Of a stretch of 64,000 bases of DNA, positions 25,768-33,314 are shown piece after piece (the first letter of the stretch is position 1; every line of letters starts with the position of its first letter). The translations under genes and the position numbers were made by a program. This DNA is from Arhodomonas sp051195215 (GTDB lineage: Bacteria > Pseudomonadota > Gammaproteobacteria > Nitrococcales > Nitrococcaceae), in the NCBI RefSeq assembly GCF_051195215.1, contig NZ_JBNAZM010000006.1, forward strand, positions 62,001 to 126,000. The letters run 5' to 3'. The notes under the pieces are model-generated. The model did not search any database. It was not told the DNA's origin and worked only from the letters and a program-made list of their open reading frames with translations.

Positions 25768-26670
25768 ATGCAGCTTCGTTCTCTGCGGCTGTTCGCCGCC
25801 GTGGCCCATACGGGCAGCTTTGTGGCAGCAGCCGAGCGATCTCACACGGTTCAGTCGAACGTCACCGCTCACATCAAGAAGCTCGAGGCCGAGCTCGGTC
25901 GGCAGTTGCTGACCCGATCCGGGCGGGTCGGCCTCACGCCGGCGGGCCGGTCGCTGCTGCGCCACGCCGAGCGGTTGCTGGCGTTGCACGATGCGGCGGT
26001 GGCGGAGGTGGTGGACGGCTCCGAGCCAACCGGCGCGTTGCGCATCGGTTCGCTGGAGACGGCGGCCGCGGTGCGTCTGCCGCCGTTGCTGGCCGAATTC
26101 CACGCGCAACATCCGGCGGTCAATCTGGAACTGGTCACGGGAACCACCGCCGAGTTGCTGGACCGCGTCACCGACGGCCGGCTCGATGGCGCGTTCGTGG
26201 CCGGCGAGGTGCCGCTCGCCGGCTGGCGTGTGGTCGATGCGTTTCGCGAACGCCTGGTGCTCGTCACACCGTCCACGCAGCAGGCCCCGCCGGACGCCGA
26301 TCACCTCGGCCGGACCGCGTTCATGGCCTTTCGCCAGGGCTGCAGCTATCGCCAGCGTATCGAGCTCTATCTCGCCGAACGGGGCGTGTCGGCGGCCCGC
26401 ATATTCGAATTCGGTACGGTGGAGGCCATGCTCGGCTGCGTTGCCGCCGGTATGGGCTATGCAATGCTGCCGCAGGCCATCGTCAGCGCCCAGGGGCCGC
26501 GGTTCGGGGTTCACGGTCTGGCGTTGCCGGGGCACGTGGCCGAGGTCGTCACACGTTTCGTGTGCCCGCCGTTGCAGGCGCAGTCCGCTGCGCTGAAGGC
26601 GTTCGTCGCCTGCCTCAACGCGGCGACGGATTCCAACGCCGCCGCGGCGGCGCCTACAATGCCGGCATGA
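25768..26670 (+). CDS. LysR-family transcriptional regulator
   Basis: 300 residues from ATG 25768 (GGAGAG 11 bases upstream; ATG 25750 would add six residues). The winged helix-turn-helix covers about 1-60 (LRSLRLFAAVAHTGSFVAAAERSHTVQSNVTAHIKKLE in two stretches). The periplasmic-binding-protein-like effector domain runs from about 90. It is divergent from the MFS-GST operon and probably regulates it and itself. Its stop overlaps the start of the Nudix gene by 4 bp, so it also leads a four-gene plus-strand run. Confidence 0.9.
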   Translation: MQLRSLRLFAAVAHTGSFVAAAERSHTVQSNVTAHIKKLEAELGRQLLTRSGRVGLTPAGRSLLRHAERLLALHDAAVAEVVDGSEPTGALRIGSLETAAAVRLPPLLAEFHAQHPAVNLELVTGTTAELLDRVTDGRLDGAFVAGEVPLAGWRVVDAFRERLVLVTPSTQQAPPDADHLGRTAFMAFRQGCSYRQRIELYLAERGVSAARIFEFGTVEAMLGCVAAGMGYAMLPQAIVSAQGPRFGVHGLALPGHVAEVVTRFVCPPLQAQSAALKAFVACLNAATDSNAAAAAPTMPA

Positions 26671-27191
26671 ACGAGGAACGACGACGCTATTGTCCGCAGT
26701 GCGGCGGCGGGTTGGTCACGCGCACGCTGGGCGGCGTTCAGCGTCTGGCGTGTCCCTTTGACGGCTGCGGGTTCGTGTTCTGGGACAATCCCGTGCCGGT
26801 GGTGGCGGCGATTGCCGAGACCCCGGACGGTCGCGTGACGCTTGCCCGCAATGCCGGCTGGCCGCCGGGCAAGTTCGGTCTGGTCACCGGTTTCCTGGAG
26901 CCGGCGGAAACCCCCGAGGAGGGCATTCTGCGGGAGGTGGCCGAAGAGCTCTGCGTGGCGGGCGAGATTCGCGAGTTCGTGGGAATCCATGCCTATTACC
27001 GCAACAATCAGCTGCTGCTCACCTACCACGTCGCGCTTCTGGGCGCGCCGCACGCGGGCGAGGAACTCGCCGAGGTACGCTGCCTCGACCCGGCGGACAT
27101 CCGTCCCTGGCCCCACGGGACGGGGCCCGCATTGTTCGAGTGGCTGCAGAGCCGTGGACACGCACCGGAATGGGGACCGTCGCAGCGATGA
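26667..27191 (+). CDS. Zinc-ribbon Nudix hydrolase
   Basis: 174 residues. The N-terminal zinc ribbon uses cysteines in YCPQCGGG (about 8-15) and CPFDGCGF (about 30-37). The Nudix domain follows, with Nudix-box residues spread over about 75-97 (GFLEPAETPEEG then REVAEEL). It hydrolyses a nucleoside diphosphate derivative; NADH-pyrophosphatase-like proteins share this ribbon plus Nudix layout, but the substrate here is uncertain. It overlaps both neighbours by 4 bp (start inside the LysR stop; the DUF72 start inside its own stop). Confidence 0.87.
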   Translation: MNEERRRYCPQCGGGLVTRTLGGVQRLACPFDGCGFVFWDNPVPVVAAIAETPDGRVTLARNAGWPPGKFGLVTGFLEPAETPEEGILREVAEELCVAGEIREFVGIHAYYRNNQLLLTYHVALLGAPHAGEELAEVRCLDPADIRPWPHGTGPALFEWLQSRGHAPEWGPSQR

Positions 27192-27913
27192 GCGAGGGGC
27201 GGCTGCGCATCGGCACCTCGGGTTATGACTATCGCCACTGGCGTGGGGTGCTTTACCCGGAGTCGCTACCGCGCCGTTCGTGGCTGGCCTACTACGCCGA
27301 GCGCTTTCCGGCGGTGGAGATCAACGGCACCTTCTACAGCCTGCCCGAACCCGGGACGGTGCGCGGTTGGGCGGCGGCGGTGGGGGCGGACTTCCGCTTC
27401 GTGCTCAAGTTCAGCCGCTACGGCAGCCATATGAAGCGCCTCAAGGACCCGGAGGCGAGCCTGGAGCGTTTCCGACCCGTTGCCGCCGCGTTGGGCGGAC
27501 AGCTCGGTGGGGTGCTGCTGCAGCTTCCGCCGCGCTGGCGTCCCGATGCCGAGCGCCTGGACCGGTTTCTCGCCGCCGCCCCCGAGCTGCCCTGGGTGGT
27601 GGAGTTCCGTGACGAGCGCTGGCTGGCCGACGAAGTGCTCGCGGTATTGCGGGCGCACGACGCGGCGCTGTGCGTGCACGATGCACTCGCCGATCATCCG
27701 CGCTGTGCCACCGCCGAACGCGTCTACCTGCGTTTCCACGGCGTTGACTACGGCGGGGCGTACTCCGACGAGGCACTGGACGACTGGGCGGCCTGGCTCG
27801 CGGGCGAACGCCGGGCGGGGCGCGACGCGTGGGTGTTTTTCAACAACGATCAGGAGGGGCACGCCGTGGTGGATGCCCAGCGGTTGGCCGAGCGTCTCGA
27901 TGGCCCGGTTTGA
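27188..27913 (+). CDS. DUF72 family protein (YecE-like)
   Basis: 241 residues. The N-terminus (RIGTSGYDYRHWRGVLYP) and the motif EINGTFYSLP are diagnostic of DUF72/YecE, a TIM-barrel-like family whose function is not established. It is cytosolic. Later conserved features include FKFSR-like LKFSRYGSHMKRL and VFFNNDQEGHAV. It sits in an overlapping chain, with ATGA overlap with the Nudix gene upstream and a 14-bp overlap with the methyltransferase gene downstream, indicating coordinated translation. Confidence 0.9.
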   Translation: MSEGRLRIGTSGYDYRHWRGVLYPESLPRRSWLAYYAERFPAVEINGTFYSLPEPGTVRGWAAAVGADFRFVLKFSRYGSHMKRLKDPEASLERFRPVAAALGGQLGGVLLQLPPRWRPDAERLDRFLAAAPELPWVVEFRDERWLADEVLAVLRAHDAALCVHDALADHPRCATAERVYLRFHGVDYGGAYSDEALDDWAAWLAGERRAGRDAWVFFNNDQEGHAVVDAQRLAERLDGPV

Positions 27914-28646
27914 GGACCACTTCGGCGGCCACTCCCGTGCCTATGCCGATGCTCGTCCAGACTACCCGGAGGAGCTATTCGCGTGGCTCGCGAGCCGGAC
28001 GCACGGCCGCGCGCTCGCCTGGGATTGCGCCACCGGCACGGGGCAGGCGGCGTCGCGCCTGCGGACGTACTTCGACCGGGTGATCGCCACCGATGCTTCG
28101 CCGGGCCAGGTGCGAAGCGGCCGCGCGGCGCCCGGTGTGGGTTATGCGGTGGCGGAAGCCGCGCACGCGCCCGTCGCCGCCGGCCGGGTGGACCTGGTTG
28201 CGGTTGCCCAGGCGCTGCACTGGTTCGATGTCCCGGCATTCTTCGCGGAAGTGCAGCGGGTGCTCCGCCCGGGCGGTGTGCTCGCCGTCTGGGGGTATGG
28301 CCTGTGCCGGGTGAATCCGGCGATCGATGCCGTGCTCGCCGACTTCCATGACCGTCGGCTGGCGGCCTGGTGGCCGCCGGAGCGGGCCTGGGTGGCGGCG
28401 GGCTATCCCGGCCTCGAGCTGCCATTCACCCCGCTGGAGGCGCCGGACTTCGGCATCGTCCGGCACTGGGATCTGGCGACGTTTCTCGCCTATATAGGCA
28501 CCTGGTCGGGCGTCAAGAGGGCCGAGGCGGCGGGCGAAGCGCCGGCGAGCGAGCTCCGCCGCGCCCTCGCGCCCCTGTGGGCCGGTGAGCACCGGGTGCG
28601 CTGGCCGCTCAGCGTCCACGCCTCGTGCCGGCCAGCCGGTGCATGA
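27900..28646 (+). CDS. SAM-dependent class I methyltransferase
   Basis: 248 residues. The Rossmann-type motif I reads WDCATGTGQAASRL (about 41-54), with an acidic residue at the end of strand 2 (VIATDASPGQ). The LHWFDVPAFFAEVQRVLRPGG segment (two stretches about 100-125) is typical of the methyltransferase-11 family. Substrate is unknown. It is the last gene in the LysR-Nudix-DUF72 chain and converges on the SDR gene, only 5 bp between stops. Confidence 0.85.
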   Translation: MARFEDHFGGHSRAYADARPDYPEELFAWLASRTHGRALAWDCATGTGQAASRLRTYFDRVIATDASPGQVRSGRAAPGVGYAVAEAAHAPVAAGRVDLVAVAQALHWFDVPAFFAEVQRVLRPGGVLAVWGYGLCRVNPAIDAVLADFHDRRLAAWWPPERAWVAAGYPGLELPFTPLEAPDFGIVRHWDLATFLAYIGTWSGVKRAEAAGEAPASELRRALAPLWAGEHRVRWPLSVHASCRPAGA

Positions 28647-28651
28647 ACCGT

Positions 28652-29485
28652 TTACGGGCGTACGAACAGGTCCAGCTGTAACTGGTCTTCGCTGAGGTCG
28701 CTGTCAACGCGATAGGCGGCGAAGTCACTGACGCCTTCCTCGCGCAGCACCTGCTCGTCGATGAAGAACCGTCCCGTGCACTCACGGCTGGGGCGGTTGA
28801 GAATGGCGTAGGCGGCGTCCGCCACGATCGTGGGGTAGCGCCCGCGTGCCGACATCTCCGGGCCGCCGAGGAGGTTGTCCACCGCCGCGGTCTTCAGCAG
28901 CGTGCGCGGCCACAGGGCGTTGAAGGCTACCCCGCGATCCCGGAACTCCTCCGCCATGCCCAGCATGCACATGCTCATGCCGTACTTGGCGATGGTGTAG
29001 GCGGGATGATCGCGGAACCAGCGCGGGTGCATGTCCAGCGGCGGTGCCAGCGAGAGCACGTGCGGGTTGGGCGCGTTGAACAGATGCGGCAGGCACTTCT
29101 GGCTGCACAGGAAGGTGCCGCGGGCGTTGACCTGCTGCATGAGGTCATAGCGCTTCATGGGCAGCTCGAGCGTGCCGGAGAGGTTGATGGCGCTGGCGTT
29201 GTTCACCAGTACGTCGATGCCGCCGAAACGCTCCACCGCCTTTTCCACGGCGCGCTCGACGCTCTCCTCGTCGCGGATGTCGGTGACCACCGGCAGTGCC
29301 TTGCCCCCGGCGGCCTCGATTTCCTCCGCGGCGGAGTAGATCGTGCCCGGCAGCCTGGGGTGGGGTTCCACCGTCTTCGCGGCGATGACGACGTTGGCGC
29401 CGTCGCGGGCGGCGCGCAGGGCGATCGCTTTGCCGACGCCGCGGCTGGCGCCGGTGATGAGCAGGGTTTTGCCTGTGAGGCTCAT
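28652..29485 (-). CDS. Short-chain dehydrogenase (HSDL2-like)
   Basis: 277 residues from ATG 29485 (GGGGGAG eight bases upstream). The NAD(P)-binding TGASRGVGKAIAL lies at about 11-23, the structural NNAS at about 96-99, and the catalytic Y-x-x-x-K appears as YTIAKYG. The sequence between (AAKTVEPHPRLPGTIYSAAEEIE) is characteristic of hydroxysteroid-dehydrogenase-like protein 2. Physiological substrate is unknown; related enzymes are linked to fatty acid metabolism. Its promoter side is occupied by repeat element 2. Confidence 0.88.
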   Translation of the reverse strand: MSLTGKTLLITGASRGVGKAIALRAARDGANVVIAAKTVEPHPRLPGTIYSAAEEIEAAGGKALPVVTDIRDEESVERAVEKAVERFGGIDVLVNNASAINLSGTLELPMKRYDLMQQVNARGTFLCSQKCLPHLFNAPNPHVLSLAPPLDMHPRWFRDHPAYTIAKYGMSMCMLGMAEEFRDRGVAFNALWPRTLLKTAAVDNLLGGPEMSARGRYPTIVADAAYAILNRPSRECTGRFFIDEQVLREEGVSDFAAYRVDSDLSEDQLQLDLFVRP

Positions 29486-29559
29486 GCGTGTTTCTCCCCC
29501 TTTAGGCATGGCAACCCGGAGCATAACATACGGTTGCGTATGGTGGCAGCAACCGACGT

Positions 29560-29826
29560 TACTAATCTTCTCAGAGGTATTGTCATGCGTCAGCCGGTCT
29601 GTGCGCCGATGGGGCAAGGCGCGAGGCGCGCCGTGTAGCCGGGCTACATAAGCGCCGAGCAACGCAGAACCATCGGCGCACAGACCGGCCCGAAGGGAGC
29701 GTCACAGCGGCCCGGCGGCGGCGTTGCGCTCGCTTGACGTGACTCAGCCACGCCGGCGCGAACGCGCTTTGCCCCCGAACCGCTGTGATGCTCTGACGCA
29801 TGACAATACCTCTGAGAAGATTAGTA
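29560..29826 (+). repeat. Structured 267-bp repeat, copy 2
   Basis: Same architecture as the copies at 5525 and 30961: TA-bounded terminal inverted repeats at both ends and two internal stem-loop modules. Module 2 has arms GAGCGTCACAGCGG and CCGCTGTGATGCTC, changed from copy 1 at paired positions so that complementarity is kept apart from one G-T pair. The right terminus overlaps the last codons of the hydrolase gene (stop TAA at 29821-29823 lies inside it). With copy 3 in the same orientation it brackets that gene. Confidence 0.9.
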
Positions 29827-30816
29827 ATTGCCCCCTACCGTCAAGCGTAACCATTCCGGAACGCGGCGCTCCAACCAGTAGTCGGCCGCCGCCGGGTGCG
29901 CGCCCTCGACGAATCCGACGTGGCCGCCGGTCGCGGTGAGCTCGAGGTCTACCGCCGGCGGCAGGGCATCCGGGTCGGGCAGGCTGGCGGCGGGTATGAA
30001 GGGATCGTCGGCGGCATGCAACAGCACGGTCGGGCGATGGATATGATCGAGGCGGCCGCGGGTGCTCGCCCGGGCATAGTAGTCGTCCGCGTTGTCGAAG
30101 CCGTGTAGCGGCGCGGTTACCCGGTCGTCGAACACACGCAGGCTGGAGAGTACGCCGAGCTGTTCCAGCGGCCATGGGGCGTCGTCGCGATGGCGGTATT
30201 TCGCCCGCATCAACCGGCGGAGGCAGCCGAGTATGTGAGCCTGGTACACGCGCGCGAAGCCGCGGTCGATGTGATTGGCGCATGCGCCGAGGTCGAAGGG
30301 TGTCGATATCGCCACTGCGGCGGCGAGTGGCGATTGCCGGCCACGGGCGATCAGCCAGTTGAGGAGCACGCTGGCGCCGAGGGAATAGCCTACGGCGCAA
30401 AGCGGGCGATCCGGGTAGCGACGCTGCAACACCTCGGCGACGGCGTCCGGGTCGGGCCAGTCGCCGGCGTGATAGAAACGCCGCTGCCGGTTCGGCTCGC
30501 CGGCGGCTCCCCGGAAATCCATGGCGACGCCCTGGAAGCCGGTGCGGGCGAGGGCGGCGAGCTGGCCGCGGATGTACGGCGAACCGGCGCAGCCGCCAAG
30601 GCCATGGAGCAGCAGTACCAGCGCACCGGCGCGGGGCGGCCCCCAGTGCAGGCGGACATGGTCGCCATCTGGCAGTCCCACTCGCTCGCCGGATAGAGGC
30701 ACCCGTGGTGCCGGTCGGAAGACGGCCGGCCAGATCGTCTGCGCATGGGGGCCGGGCAGCCACCATGCCGGCTGGAATGCGCCAGTGGTCGGCGACGCGG
30801 CTCGTTCGCTGGACAT
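29821..30816 (-). CDS. Alpha/beta hydrolase, YheT family
   Basis: 331 residues from ATG 30816; a longer open frame continues into repeat element 3 but lacks family character. The N-terminus AWWLPGPHAQTIWPAVFR is typical of YheT. The fold includes oxyanion-loop LHGLGG, nucleophile in GYSLGAS and catalytic histidine in GGHVGFVEG. It is a putative carboxylesterase of unknown substrate, cytosolic. Oddly, the stop codon TAA and the last two residues are contributed by the terminus of repeat element 2, implying insertion at the 3' end. Confidence 0.87.
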   Translation of the reverse strand: MSSERAASPTTGAFQPAWWLPGPHAQTIWPAVFRPAPRVPLSGERVGLPDGDHVRLHWGPPRAGALVLLLHGLGGCAGSPYIRGQLAALARTGFQGVAMDFRGAAGEPNRQRRFYHAGDWPDPDAVAEVLQRRYPDRPLCAVGYSLGASVLLNWLIARGRQSPLAAAVAISTPFDLGACANHIDRGFARVYQAHILGCLRRLMRAKYRHRDDAPWPLEQLGVLSSLRVFDDRVTAPLHGFDNADDYYARASTRGRLDHIHRPTVLLHAADDPFIPAASLPDPDALPPAVDLELTATGGHVGFVEGAHPAAADYWLERRVPEWLRLTVGGNY

Positions 30817-30960
30817 GGTGCCAGCGTACCCCGCCGGAGGGCGGTGGTGCGATGGTGCGGTGTATCGATACGACCCGTGAGCGCCGGTGTGGCGCGGCCA
30901 CATCACGTGAGTACGAGCCTGTCGACGAACGCCTAGACATGGTAATGCCTGTCGAAAGGT

Positions 30961-31229
30961 TACTAATCTTCTCAGAGGTATTGTCATGCGTCAGCCGGAC
31001 TGTGCGCCGATGGGGCAAGGCGCGAGGCGCGCGGTGTAGCCGGGCTACATGAGCGGCGAGCAACGCAGACCCCATCGGCGCACAGTCCGGCCCGAAGGGA
31101 GCGCCACAGCGGCCCGGTGGCGGCGTTGCGCTCGCTTGACGTGAGCCCCGCCACGCCGGCGCGAGCGCGCCTTGCCCCCGAACCGCTCTGGCGCTCTGAC
31201 ACATGACAATACCTCTGAGAAGATTAGTA
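30961..31229 (+). repeat. Structured 269-bp repeat, copy 3
   Basis: Terminal inverted repeats at 30961-30992 and 31198-31229. Module 1 pairs 30994-31015 with 31070-31091, 22 bp perfect. Compared with copy 2 it has an A-for-T exchange in one arm and the matching T-for-A in the other. Module 2 pairs 31099-31112 with 31183-31196, one mismatch. Module 1 has a small inner hairpin in its loop (TGTAGCC/GGCTACA). It lies between divergent genes (YheT-like hydrolase and DUF294 protein) and is in the same orientation as copy 2. Confidence 0.92.
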
Positions 31230-31321
31230 GTAAGCTCGGGAAACGGGCACTGTCAGCATGACGAATCGGGCAGCGCTTCCGTGATGGCGAGCATGACCCA
31301 TGGCCGAGGAGTACCAACAAC

Positions 31322-33196
31322 GTGCAACCGGCTCCTGTGGAACGACGCGACTTCTTCGCAGCTCATCCCCCGTTCGATGGCCTCCCCGCCGATCTCCTGA
31401 TGCTGGTGGCGGAAACGGCGGTGGTGCGGGACGTTGCCGACGGCGAATGTGTTCTCGCGCCGGAGGATGGTCCGCCCGGGACGCTGTGGGTGATCGCCGC
31501 CGGCCGTGTGGTCGCGGCGAGTGGCGACGACTCCTCGGCCGACCGGTTCATCGGTGAGGTGCTCGGCGTGGATGCGTGGCGGGAAGGGCGTGCGCTGGAG
31601 GTGACCTACCGCGCTGCCGGCGCCACGCGGCTTTACGGCATCCCCGCGGACATGTTCGGTCAATGCATGAGTGCCGATCCGGCGTTCGCTGCGTTCTGGG
31701 ACGAGGGGGCCGTGGACCTGCTGGCGCGCGGTCACCATGCCGTTCGTCAACGCCCGGGTGACGAGCTCTCCCGTCTCACCAGCCTGGACGTGACCCTGCG
31801 CAGCCTCTGCGTGCGCGAGCCGGTGACGACCTCGCCGGGGGAAAGCGTTCGTACCGCGGTGGCCCGCATGCATCGCGAGCGCGTCGGCAGCCTGGTCGTC
31901 GTCGCCGACGGGGACGGCGAGCTCAAGGGCATCTTCACGCTGCACGACCTCCGTCGGGTCGTCGCCGACGGCGGCGACCTGGATGCCCCCCTGTCGGCGG
32001 TCATGACCCCCAGCCCCCGGACGCTGCCCGGTGAGGCCCTCGCCTTCGAGGCGGTGGTGCTCATGGCCCGTCACCACTTTCGCCACGTCCCGGTGGTGGT
32101 GGACGGGCAGGTGATCGGGGTGGTTTCCGAGCGGGATCTGTTCGCCCGTCAGCAGGTCAACGTCGTGCAGATCATGCGGGCGCTGAACGCTGCCTCGGAC
32201 GTCTCGGAAGTGGTTGCCGTGCGCCATGGCATTCCCCTGCTCATCGATGGGTTGCTCGGCCACGGGGCGGGGGCGGAGCAGATCACCCGCGTGCTCACGC
32301 TACTCAACGACCGTACCGTCGCCCGGGTGATCGAGCTGTGTATCGCCACCTACGGCCCGCCGGCCGTGCCCTTCACGTGGCTTGCCTTCGGCAGCGAGGG
32401 GCGTGGTGAGCAGACACTGCACACCGACCAGGACAACGGCCTGCTGTTCGACCCCGGTGACGAGGCGCCCGAGGCCGTGCGCAAGCGCCTGCTGCCCCTC
32501 GCCCATACCATCAACATTGCCCTCGATCGCTGTGGTTTCACCCTGTGCCGGGGAAATATCATGGCGAGCAATCCGGCGCTGTGTCTGAGCGTCGGGGAGT
32601 GGCGGGCCACGTTTTCGCGCCTGATCGCGACCACGACGCCGGAGCACCTGCTCGACTCCAGCATCTACTTCGACTTGCGCCCGGTCTGGGGAGACACGGC
32701 CCCGGCAATGCGCCTGCGCGCTCATATGCGTGAGGAGGCGCAGCACAACACGCTCTTCCAGCGGGCGCTCGCCGGTAACGCCCTGAGTCACCGTCCGGCG
32801 CTCGGCTGGCTGCGCGGTTTCGCCACTGAACGCGACGAGGAAGGGGCCGGCCGCAGCTTCGATCTGAAGATGCGCGGTCTGTTTCCCTTCGTGGAAGGGG
32901 CGCGCGTGCTCGCGCTCGCCGGTGGTATCGAGGCGACGGCGACCAGCGAGCGCCTAGCTGCTCTGCCAGGGGCGGGCATGGCGAGTGCGGAGGATGCGGC
33001 GGCCTGGGGGCACGCATTCGCCTTTCTGCAGTTCCTGCGCATGCAGGGTCATCAGGCCCAGAATCGCGCCGGGGAAGCCCTCAGCAATCGCATTGAGCCC
33101 GATGGCCTCAACCCGCTCGACCGTCGTGTTCTCCTCGAGGCGTTGCGCCAGGGGCGGGGGCTGCAACGGCGCCTGGCGATTCGCTACCAGTTGTAG
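31322..33196 (+). CDS. cNMP-binding/CBS-domain protein with DUF294 nucleotidyltransferase
   Basis: 624 residues with GTG start at 31322 (GAGGAG ten bases upstream). Domain order: cyclic-nucleotide-binding-like domain (about 10-130), two CBS domains (about 160-280), DUF294 nucleotidyltransferase-like domain with GSEGRGEQTLHTDQD (about 356-371, the G-S-x-D-x-D pattern of GlnD-type enzymes), then the DUF294 C-terminal helical domain. This is a cytosolic signalling protein probably sensing nucleotides. In many bacteria such genes lie beside acetate permease operons, and here it is followed by actP on the opposite strand, so a role in acetate or energy control is plausible. Confidence 0.88.
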   Translation: MQPAPVERRDFFAAHPPFDGLPADLLMLVAETAVVRDVADGECVLAPEDGPPGTLWVIAAGRVVAASGDDSSADRFIGEVLGVDAWREGRALEVTYRAAGATRLYGIPADMFGQCMSADPAFAAFWDEGAVDLLARGHHAVRQRPGDELSRLTSLDVTLRSLCVREPVTTSPGESVRTAVARMHRERVGSLVVVADGDGELKGIFTLHDLRRVVADGGDLDAPLSAVMTPSPRTLPGEALAFEAVVLMARHHFRHVPVVVDGQVIGVVSERDLFARQQVNVVQIMRALNAASDVSEVVAVRHGIPLLIDGLLGHGAGAEQITRVLTLLNDRTVARVIELCIATYGPPAVPFTWLAFGSEGRGEQTLHTDQDNGLLFDPGDEAPEAVRKRLLPLAHTINIALDRCGFTLCRGNIMASNPALCLSVGEWRATFSRLIATTTPEHLLDSSIYFDLRPVWGDTAPAMRLRAHMREEAQHNTLFQRALAGNALSHRPALGWLRGFATERDEEGAGRSFDLKMRGLFPFVEGARVLALAGGIEATATSERLAALPGAGMASAEDAAAWGHAFAFLQFLRMQGHQAQNRAGEALSNRIEPDGLNPLDRRVLLEALRQGRGLQRRLAIRYQL

Positions 33197-33266
33197 TCCG
33201 GCGTACTCGTGGAGGTGGGCGGTGAGCGGCGCTACGACCACGCCGGACCGGACACCCGAACGAAAA

Positions 33267-33288
33267 GAGGGCCCCCGCGGGGGCCCTC
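33267..33288 (-). terminator. Intrinsic terminator of the acetate permease operon
   Basis: A perfect palindrome with a 10-bp GC-rich stem (33267-33276 with 33279-33288). On the minus strand it is followed by TTTTCG, 26 bp after the actP stop codon. It may also stop readthrough from the DUF294 gene. Confidence 0.85.
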
Positions 33289-33314
33289 CGACGGCTCGCA
33301 TCGGCGAGCGCGGG

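Noticed and set aside
30930..30960. Possible extra repeat terminus directly before copy 3
   Set aside because: ATGGTAATGCC and TCGAAAGGTTACTA loosely resemble other termini, but the alignment needs several gaps, so it is too weak to list.
30816..30987. N-terminal extension of the hydrolase starting MTIPLRRLV
   Set aside because: That peptide is the translation of the repeat terminus (it also begins frames at 46493-47137), and the following residues do not resemble the YheT N-terminus.
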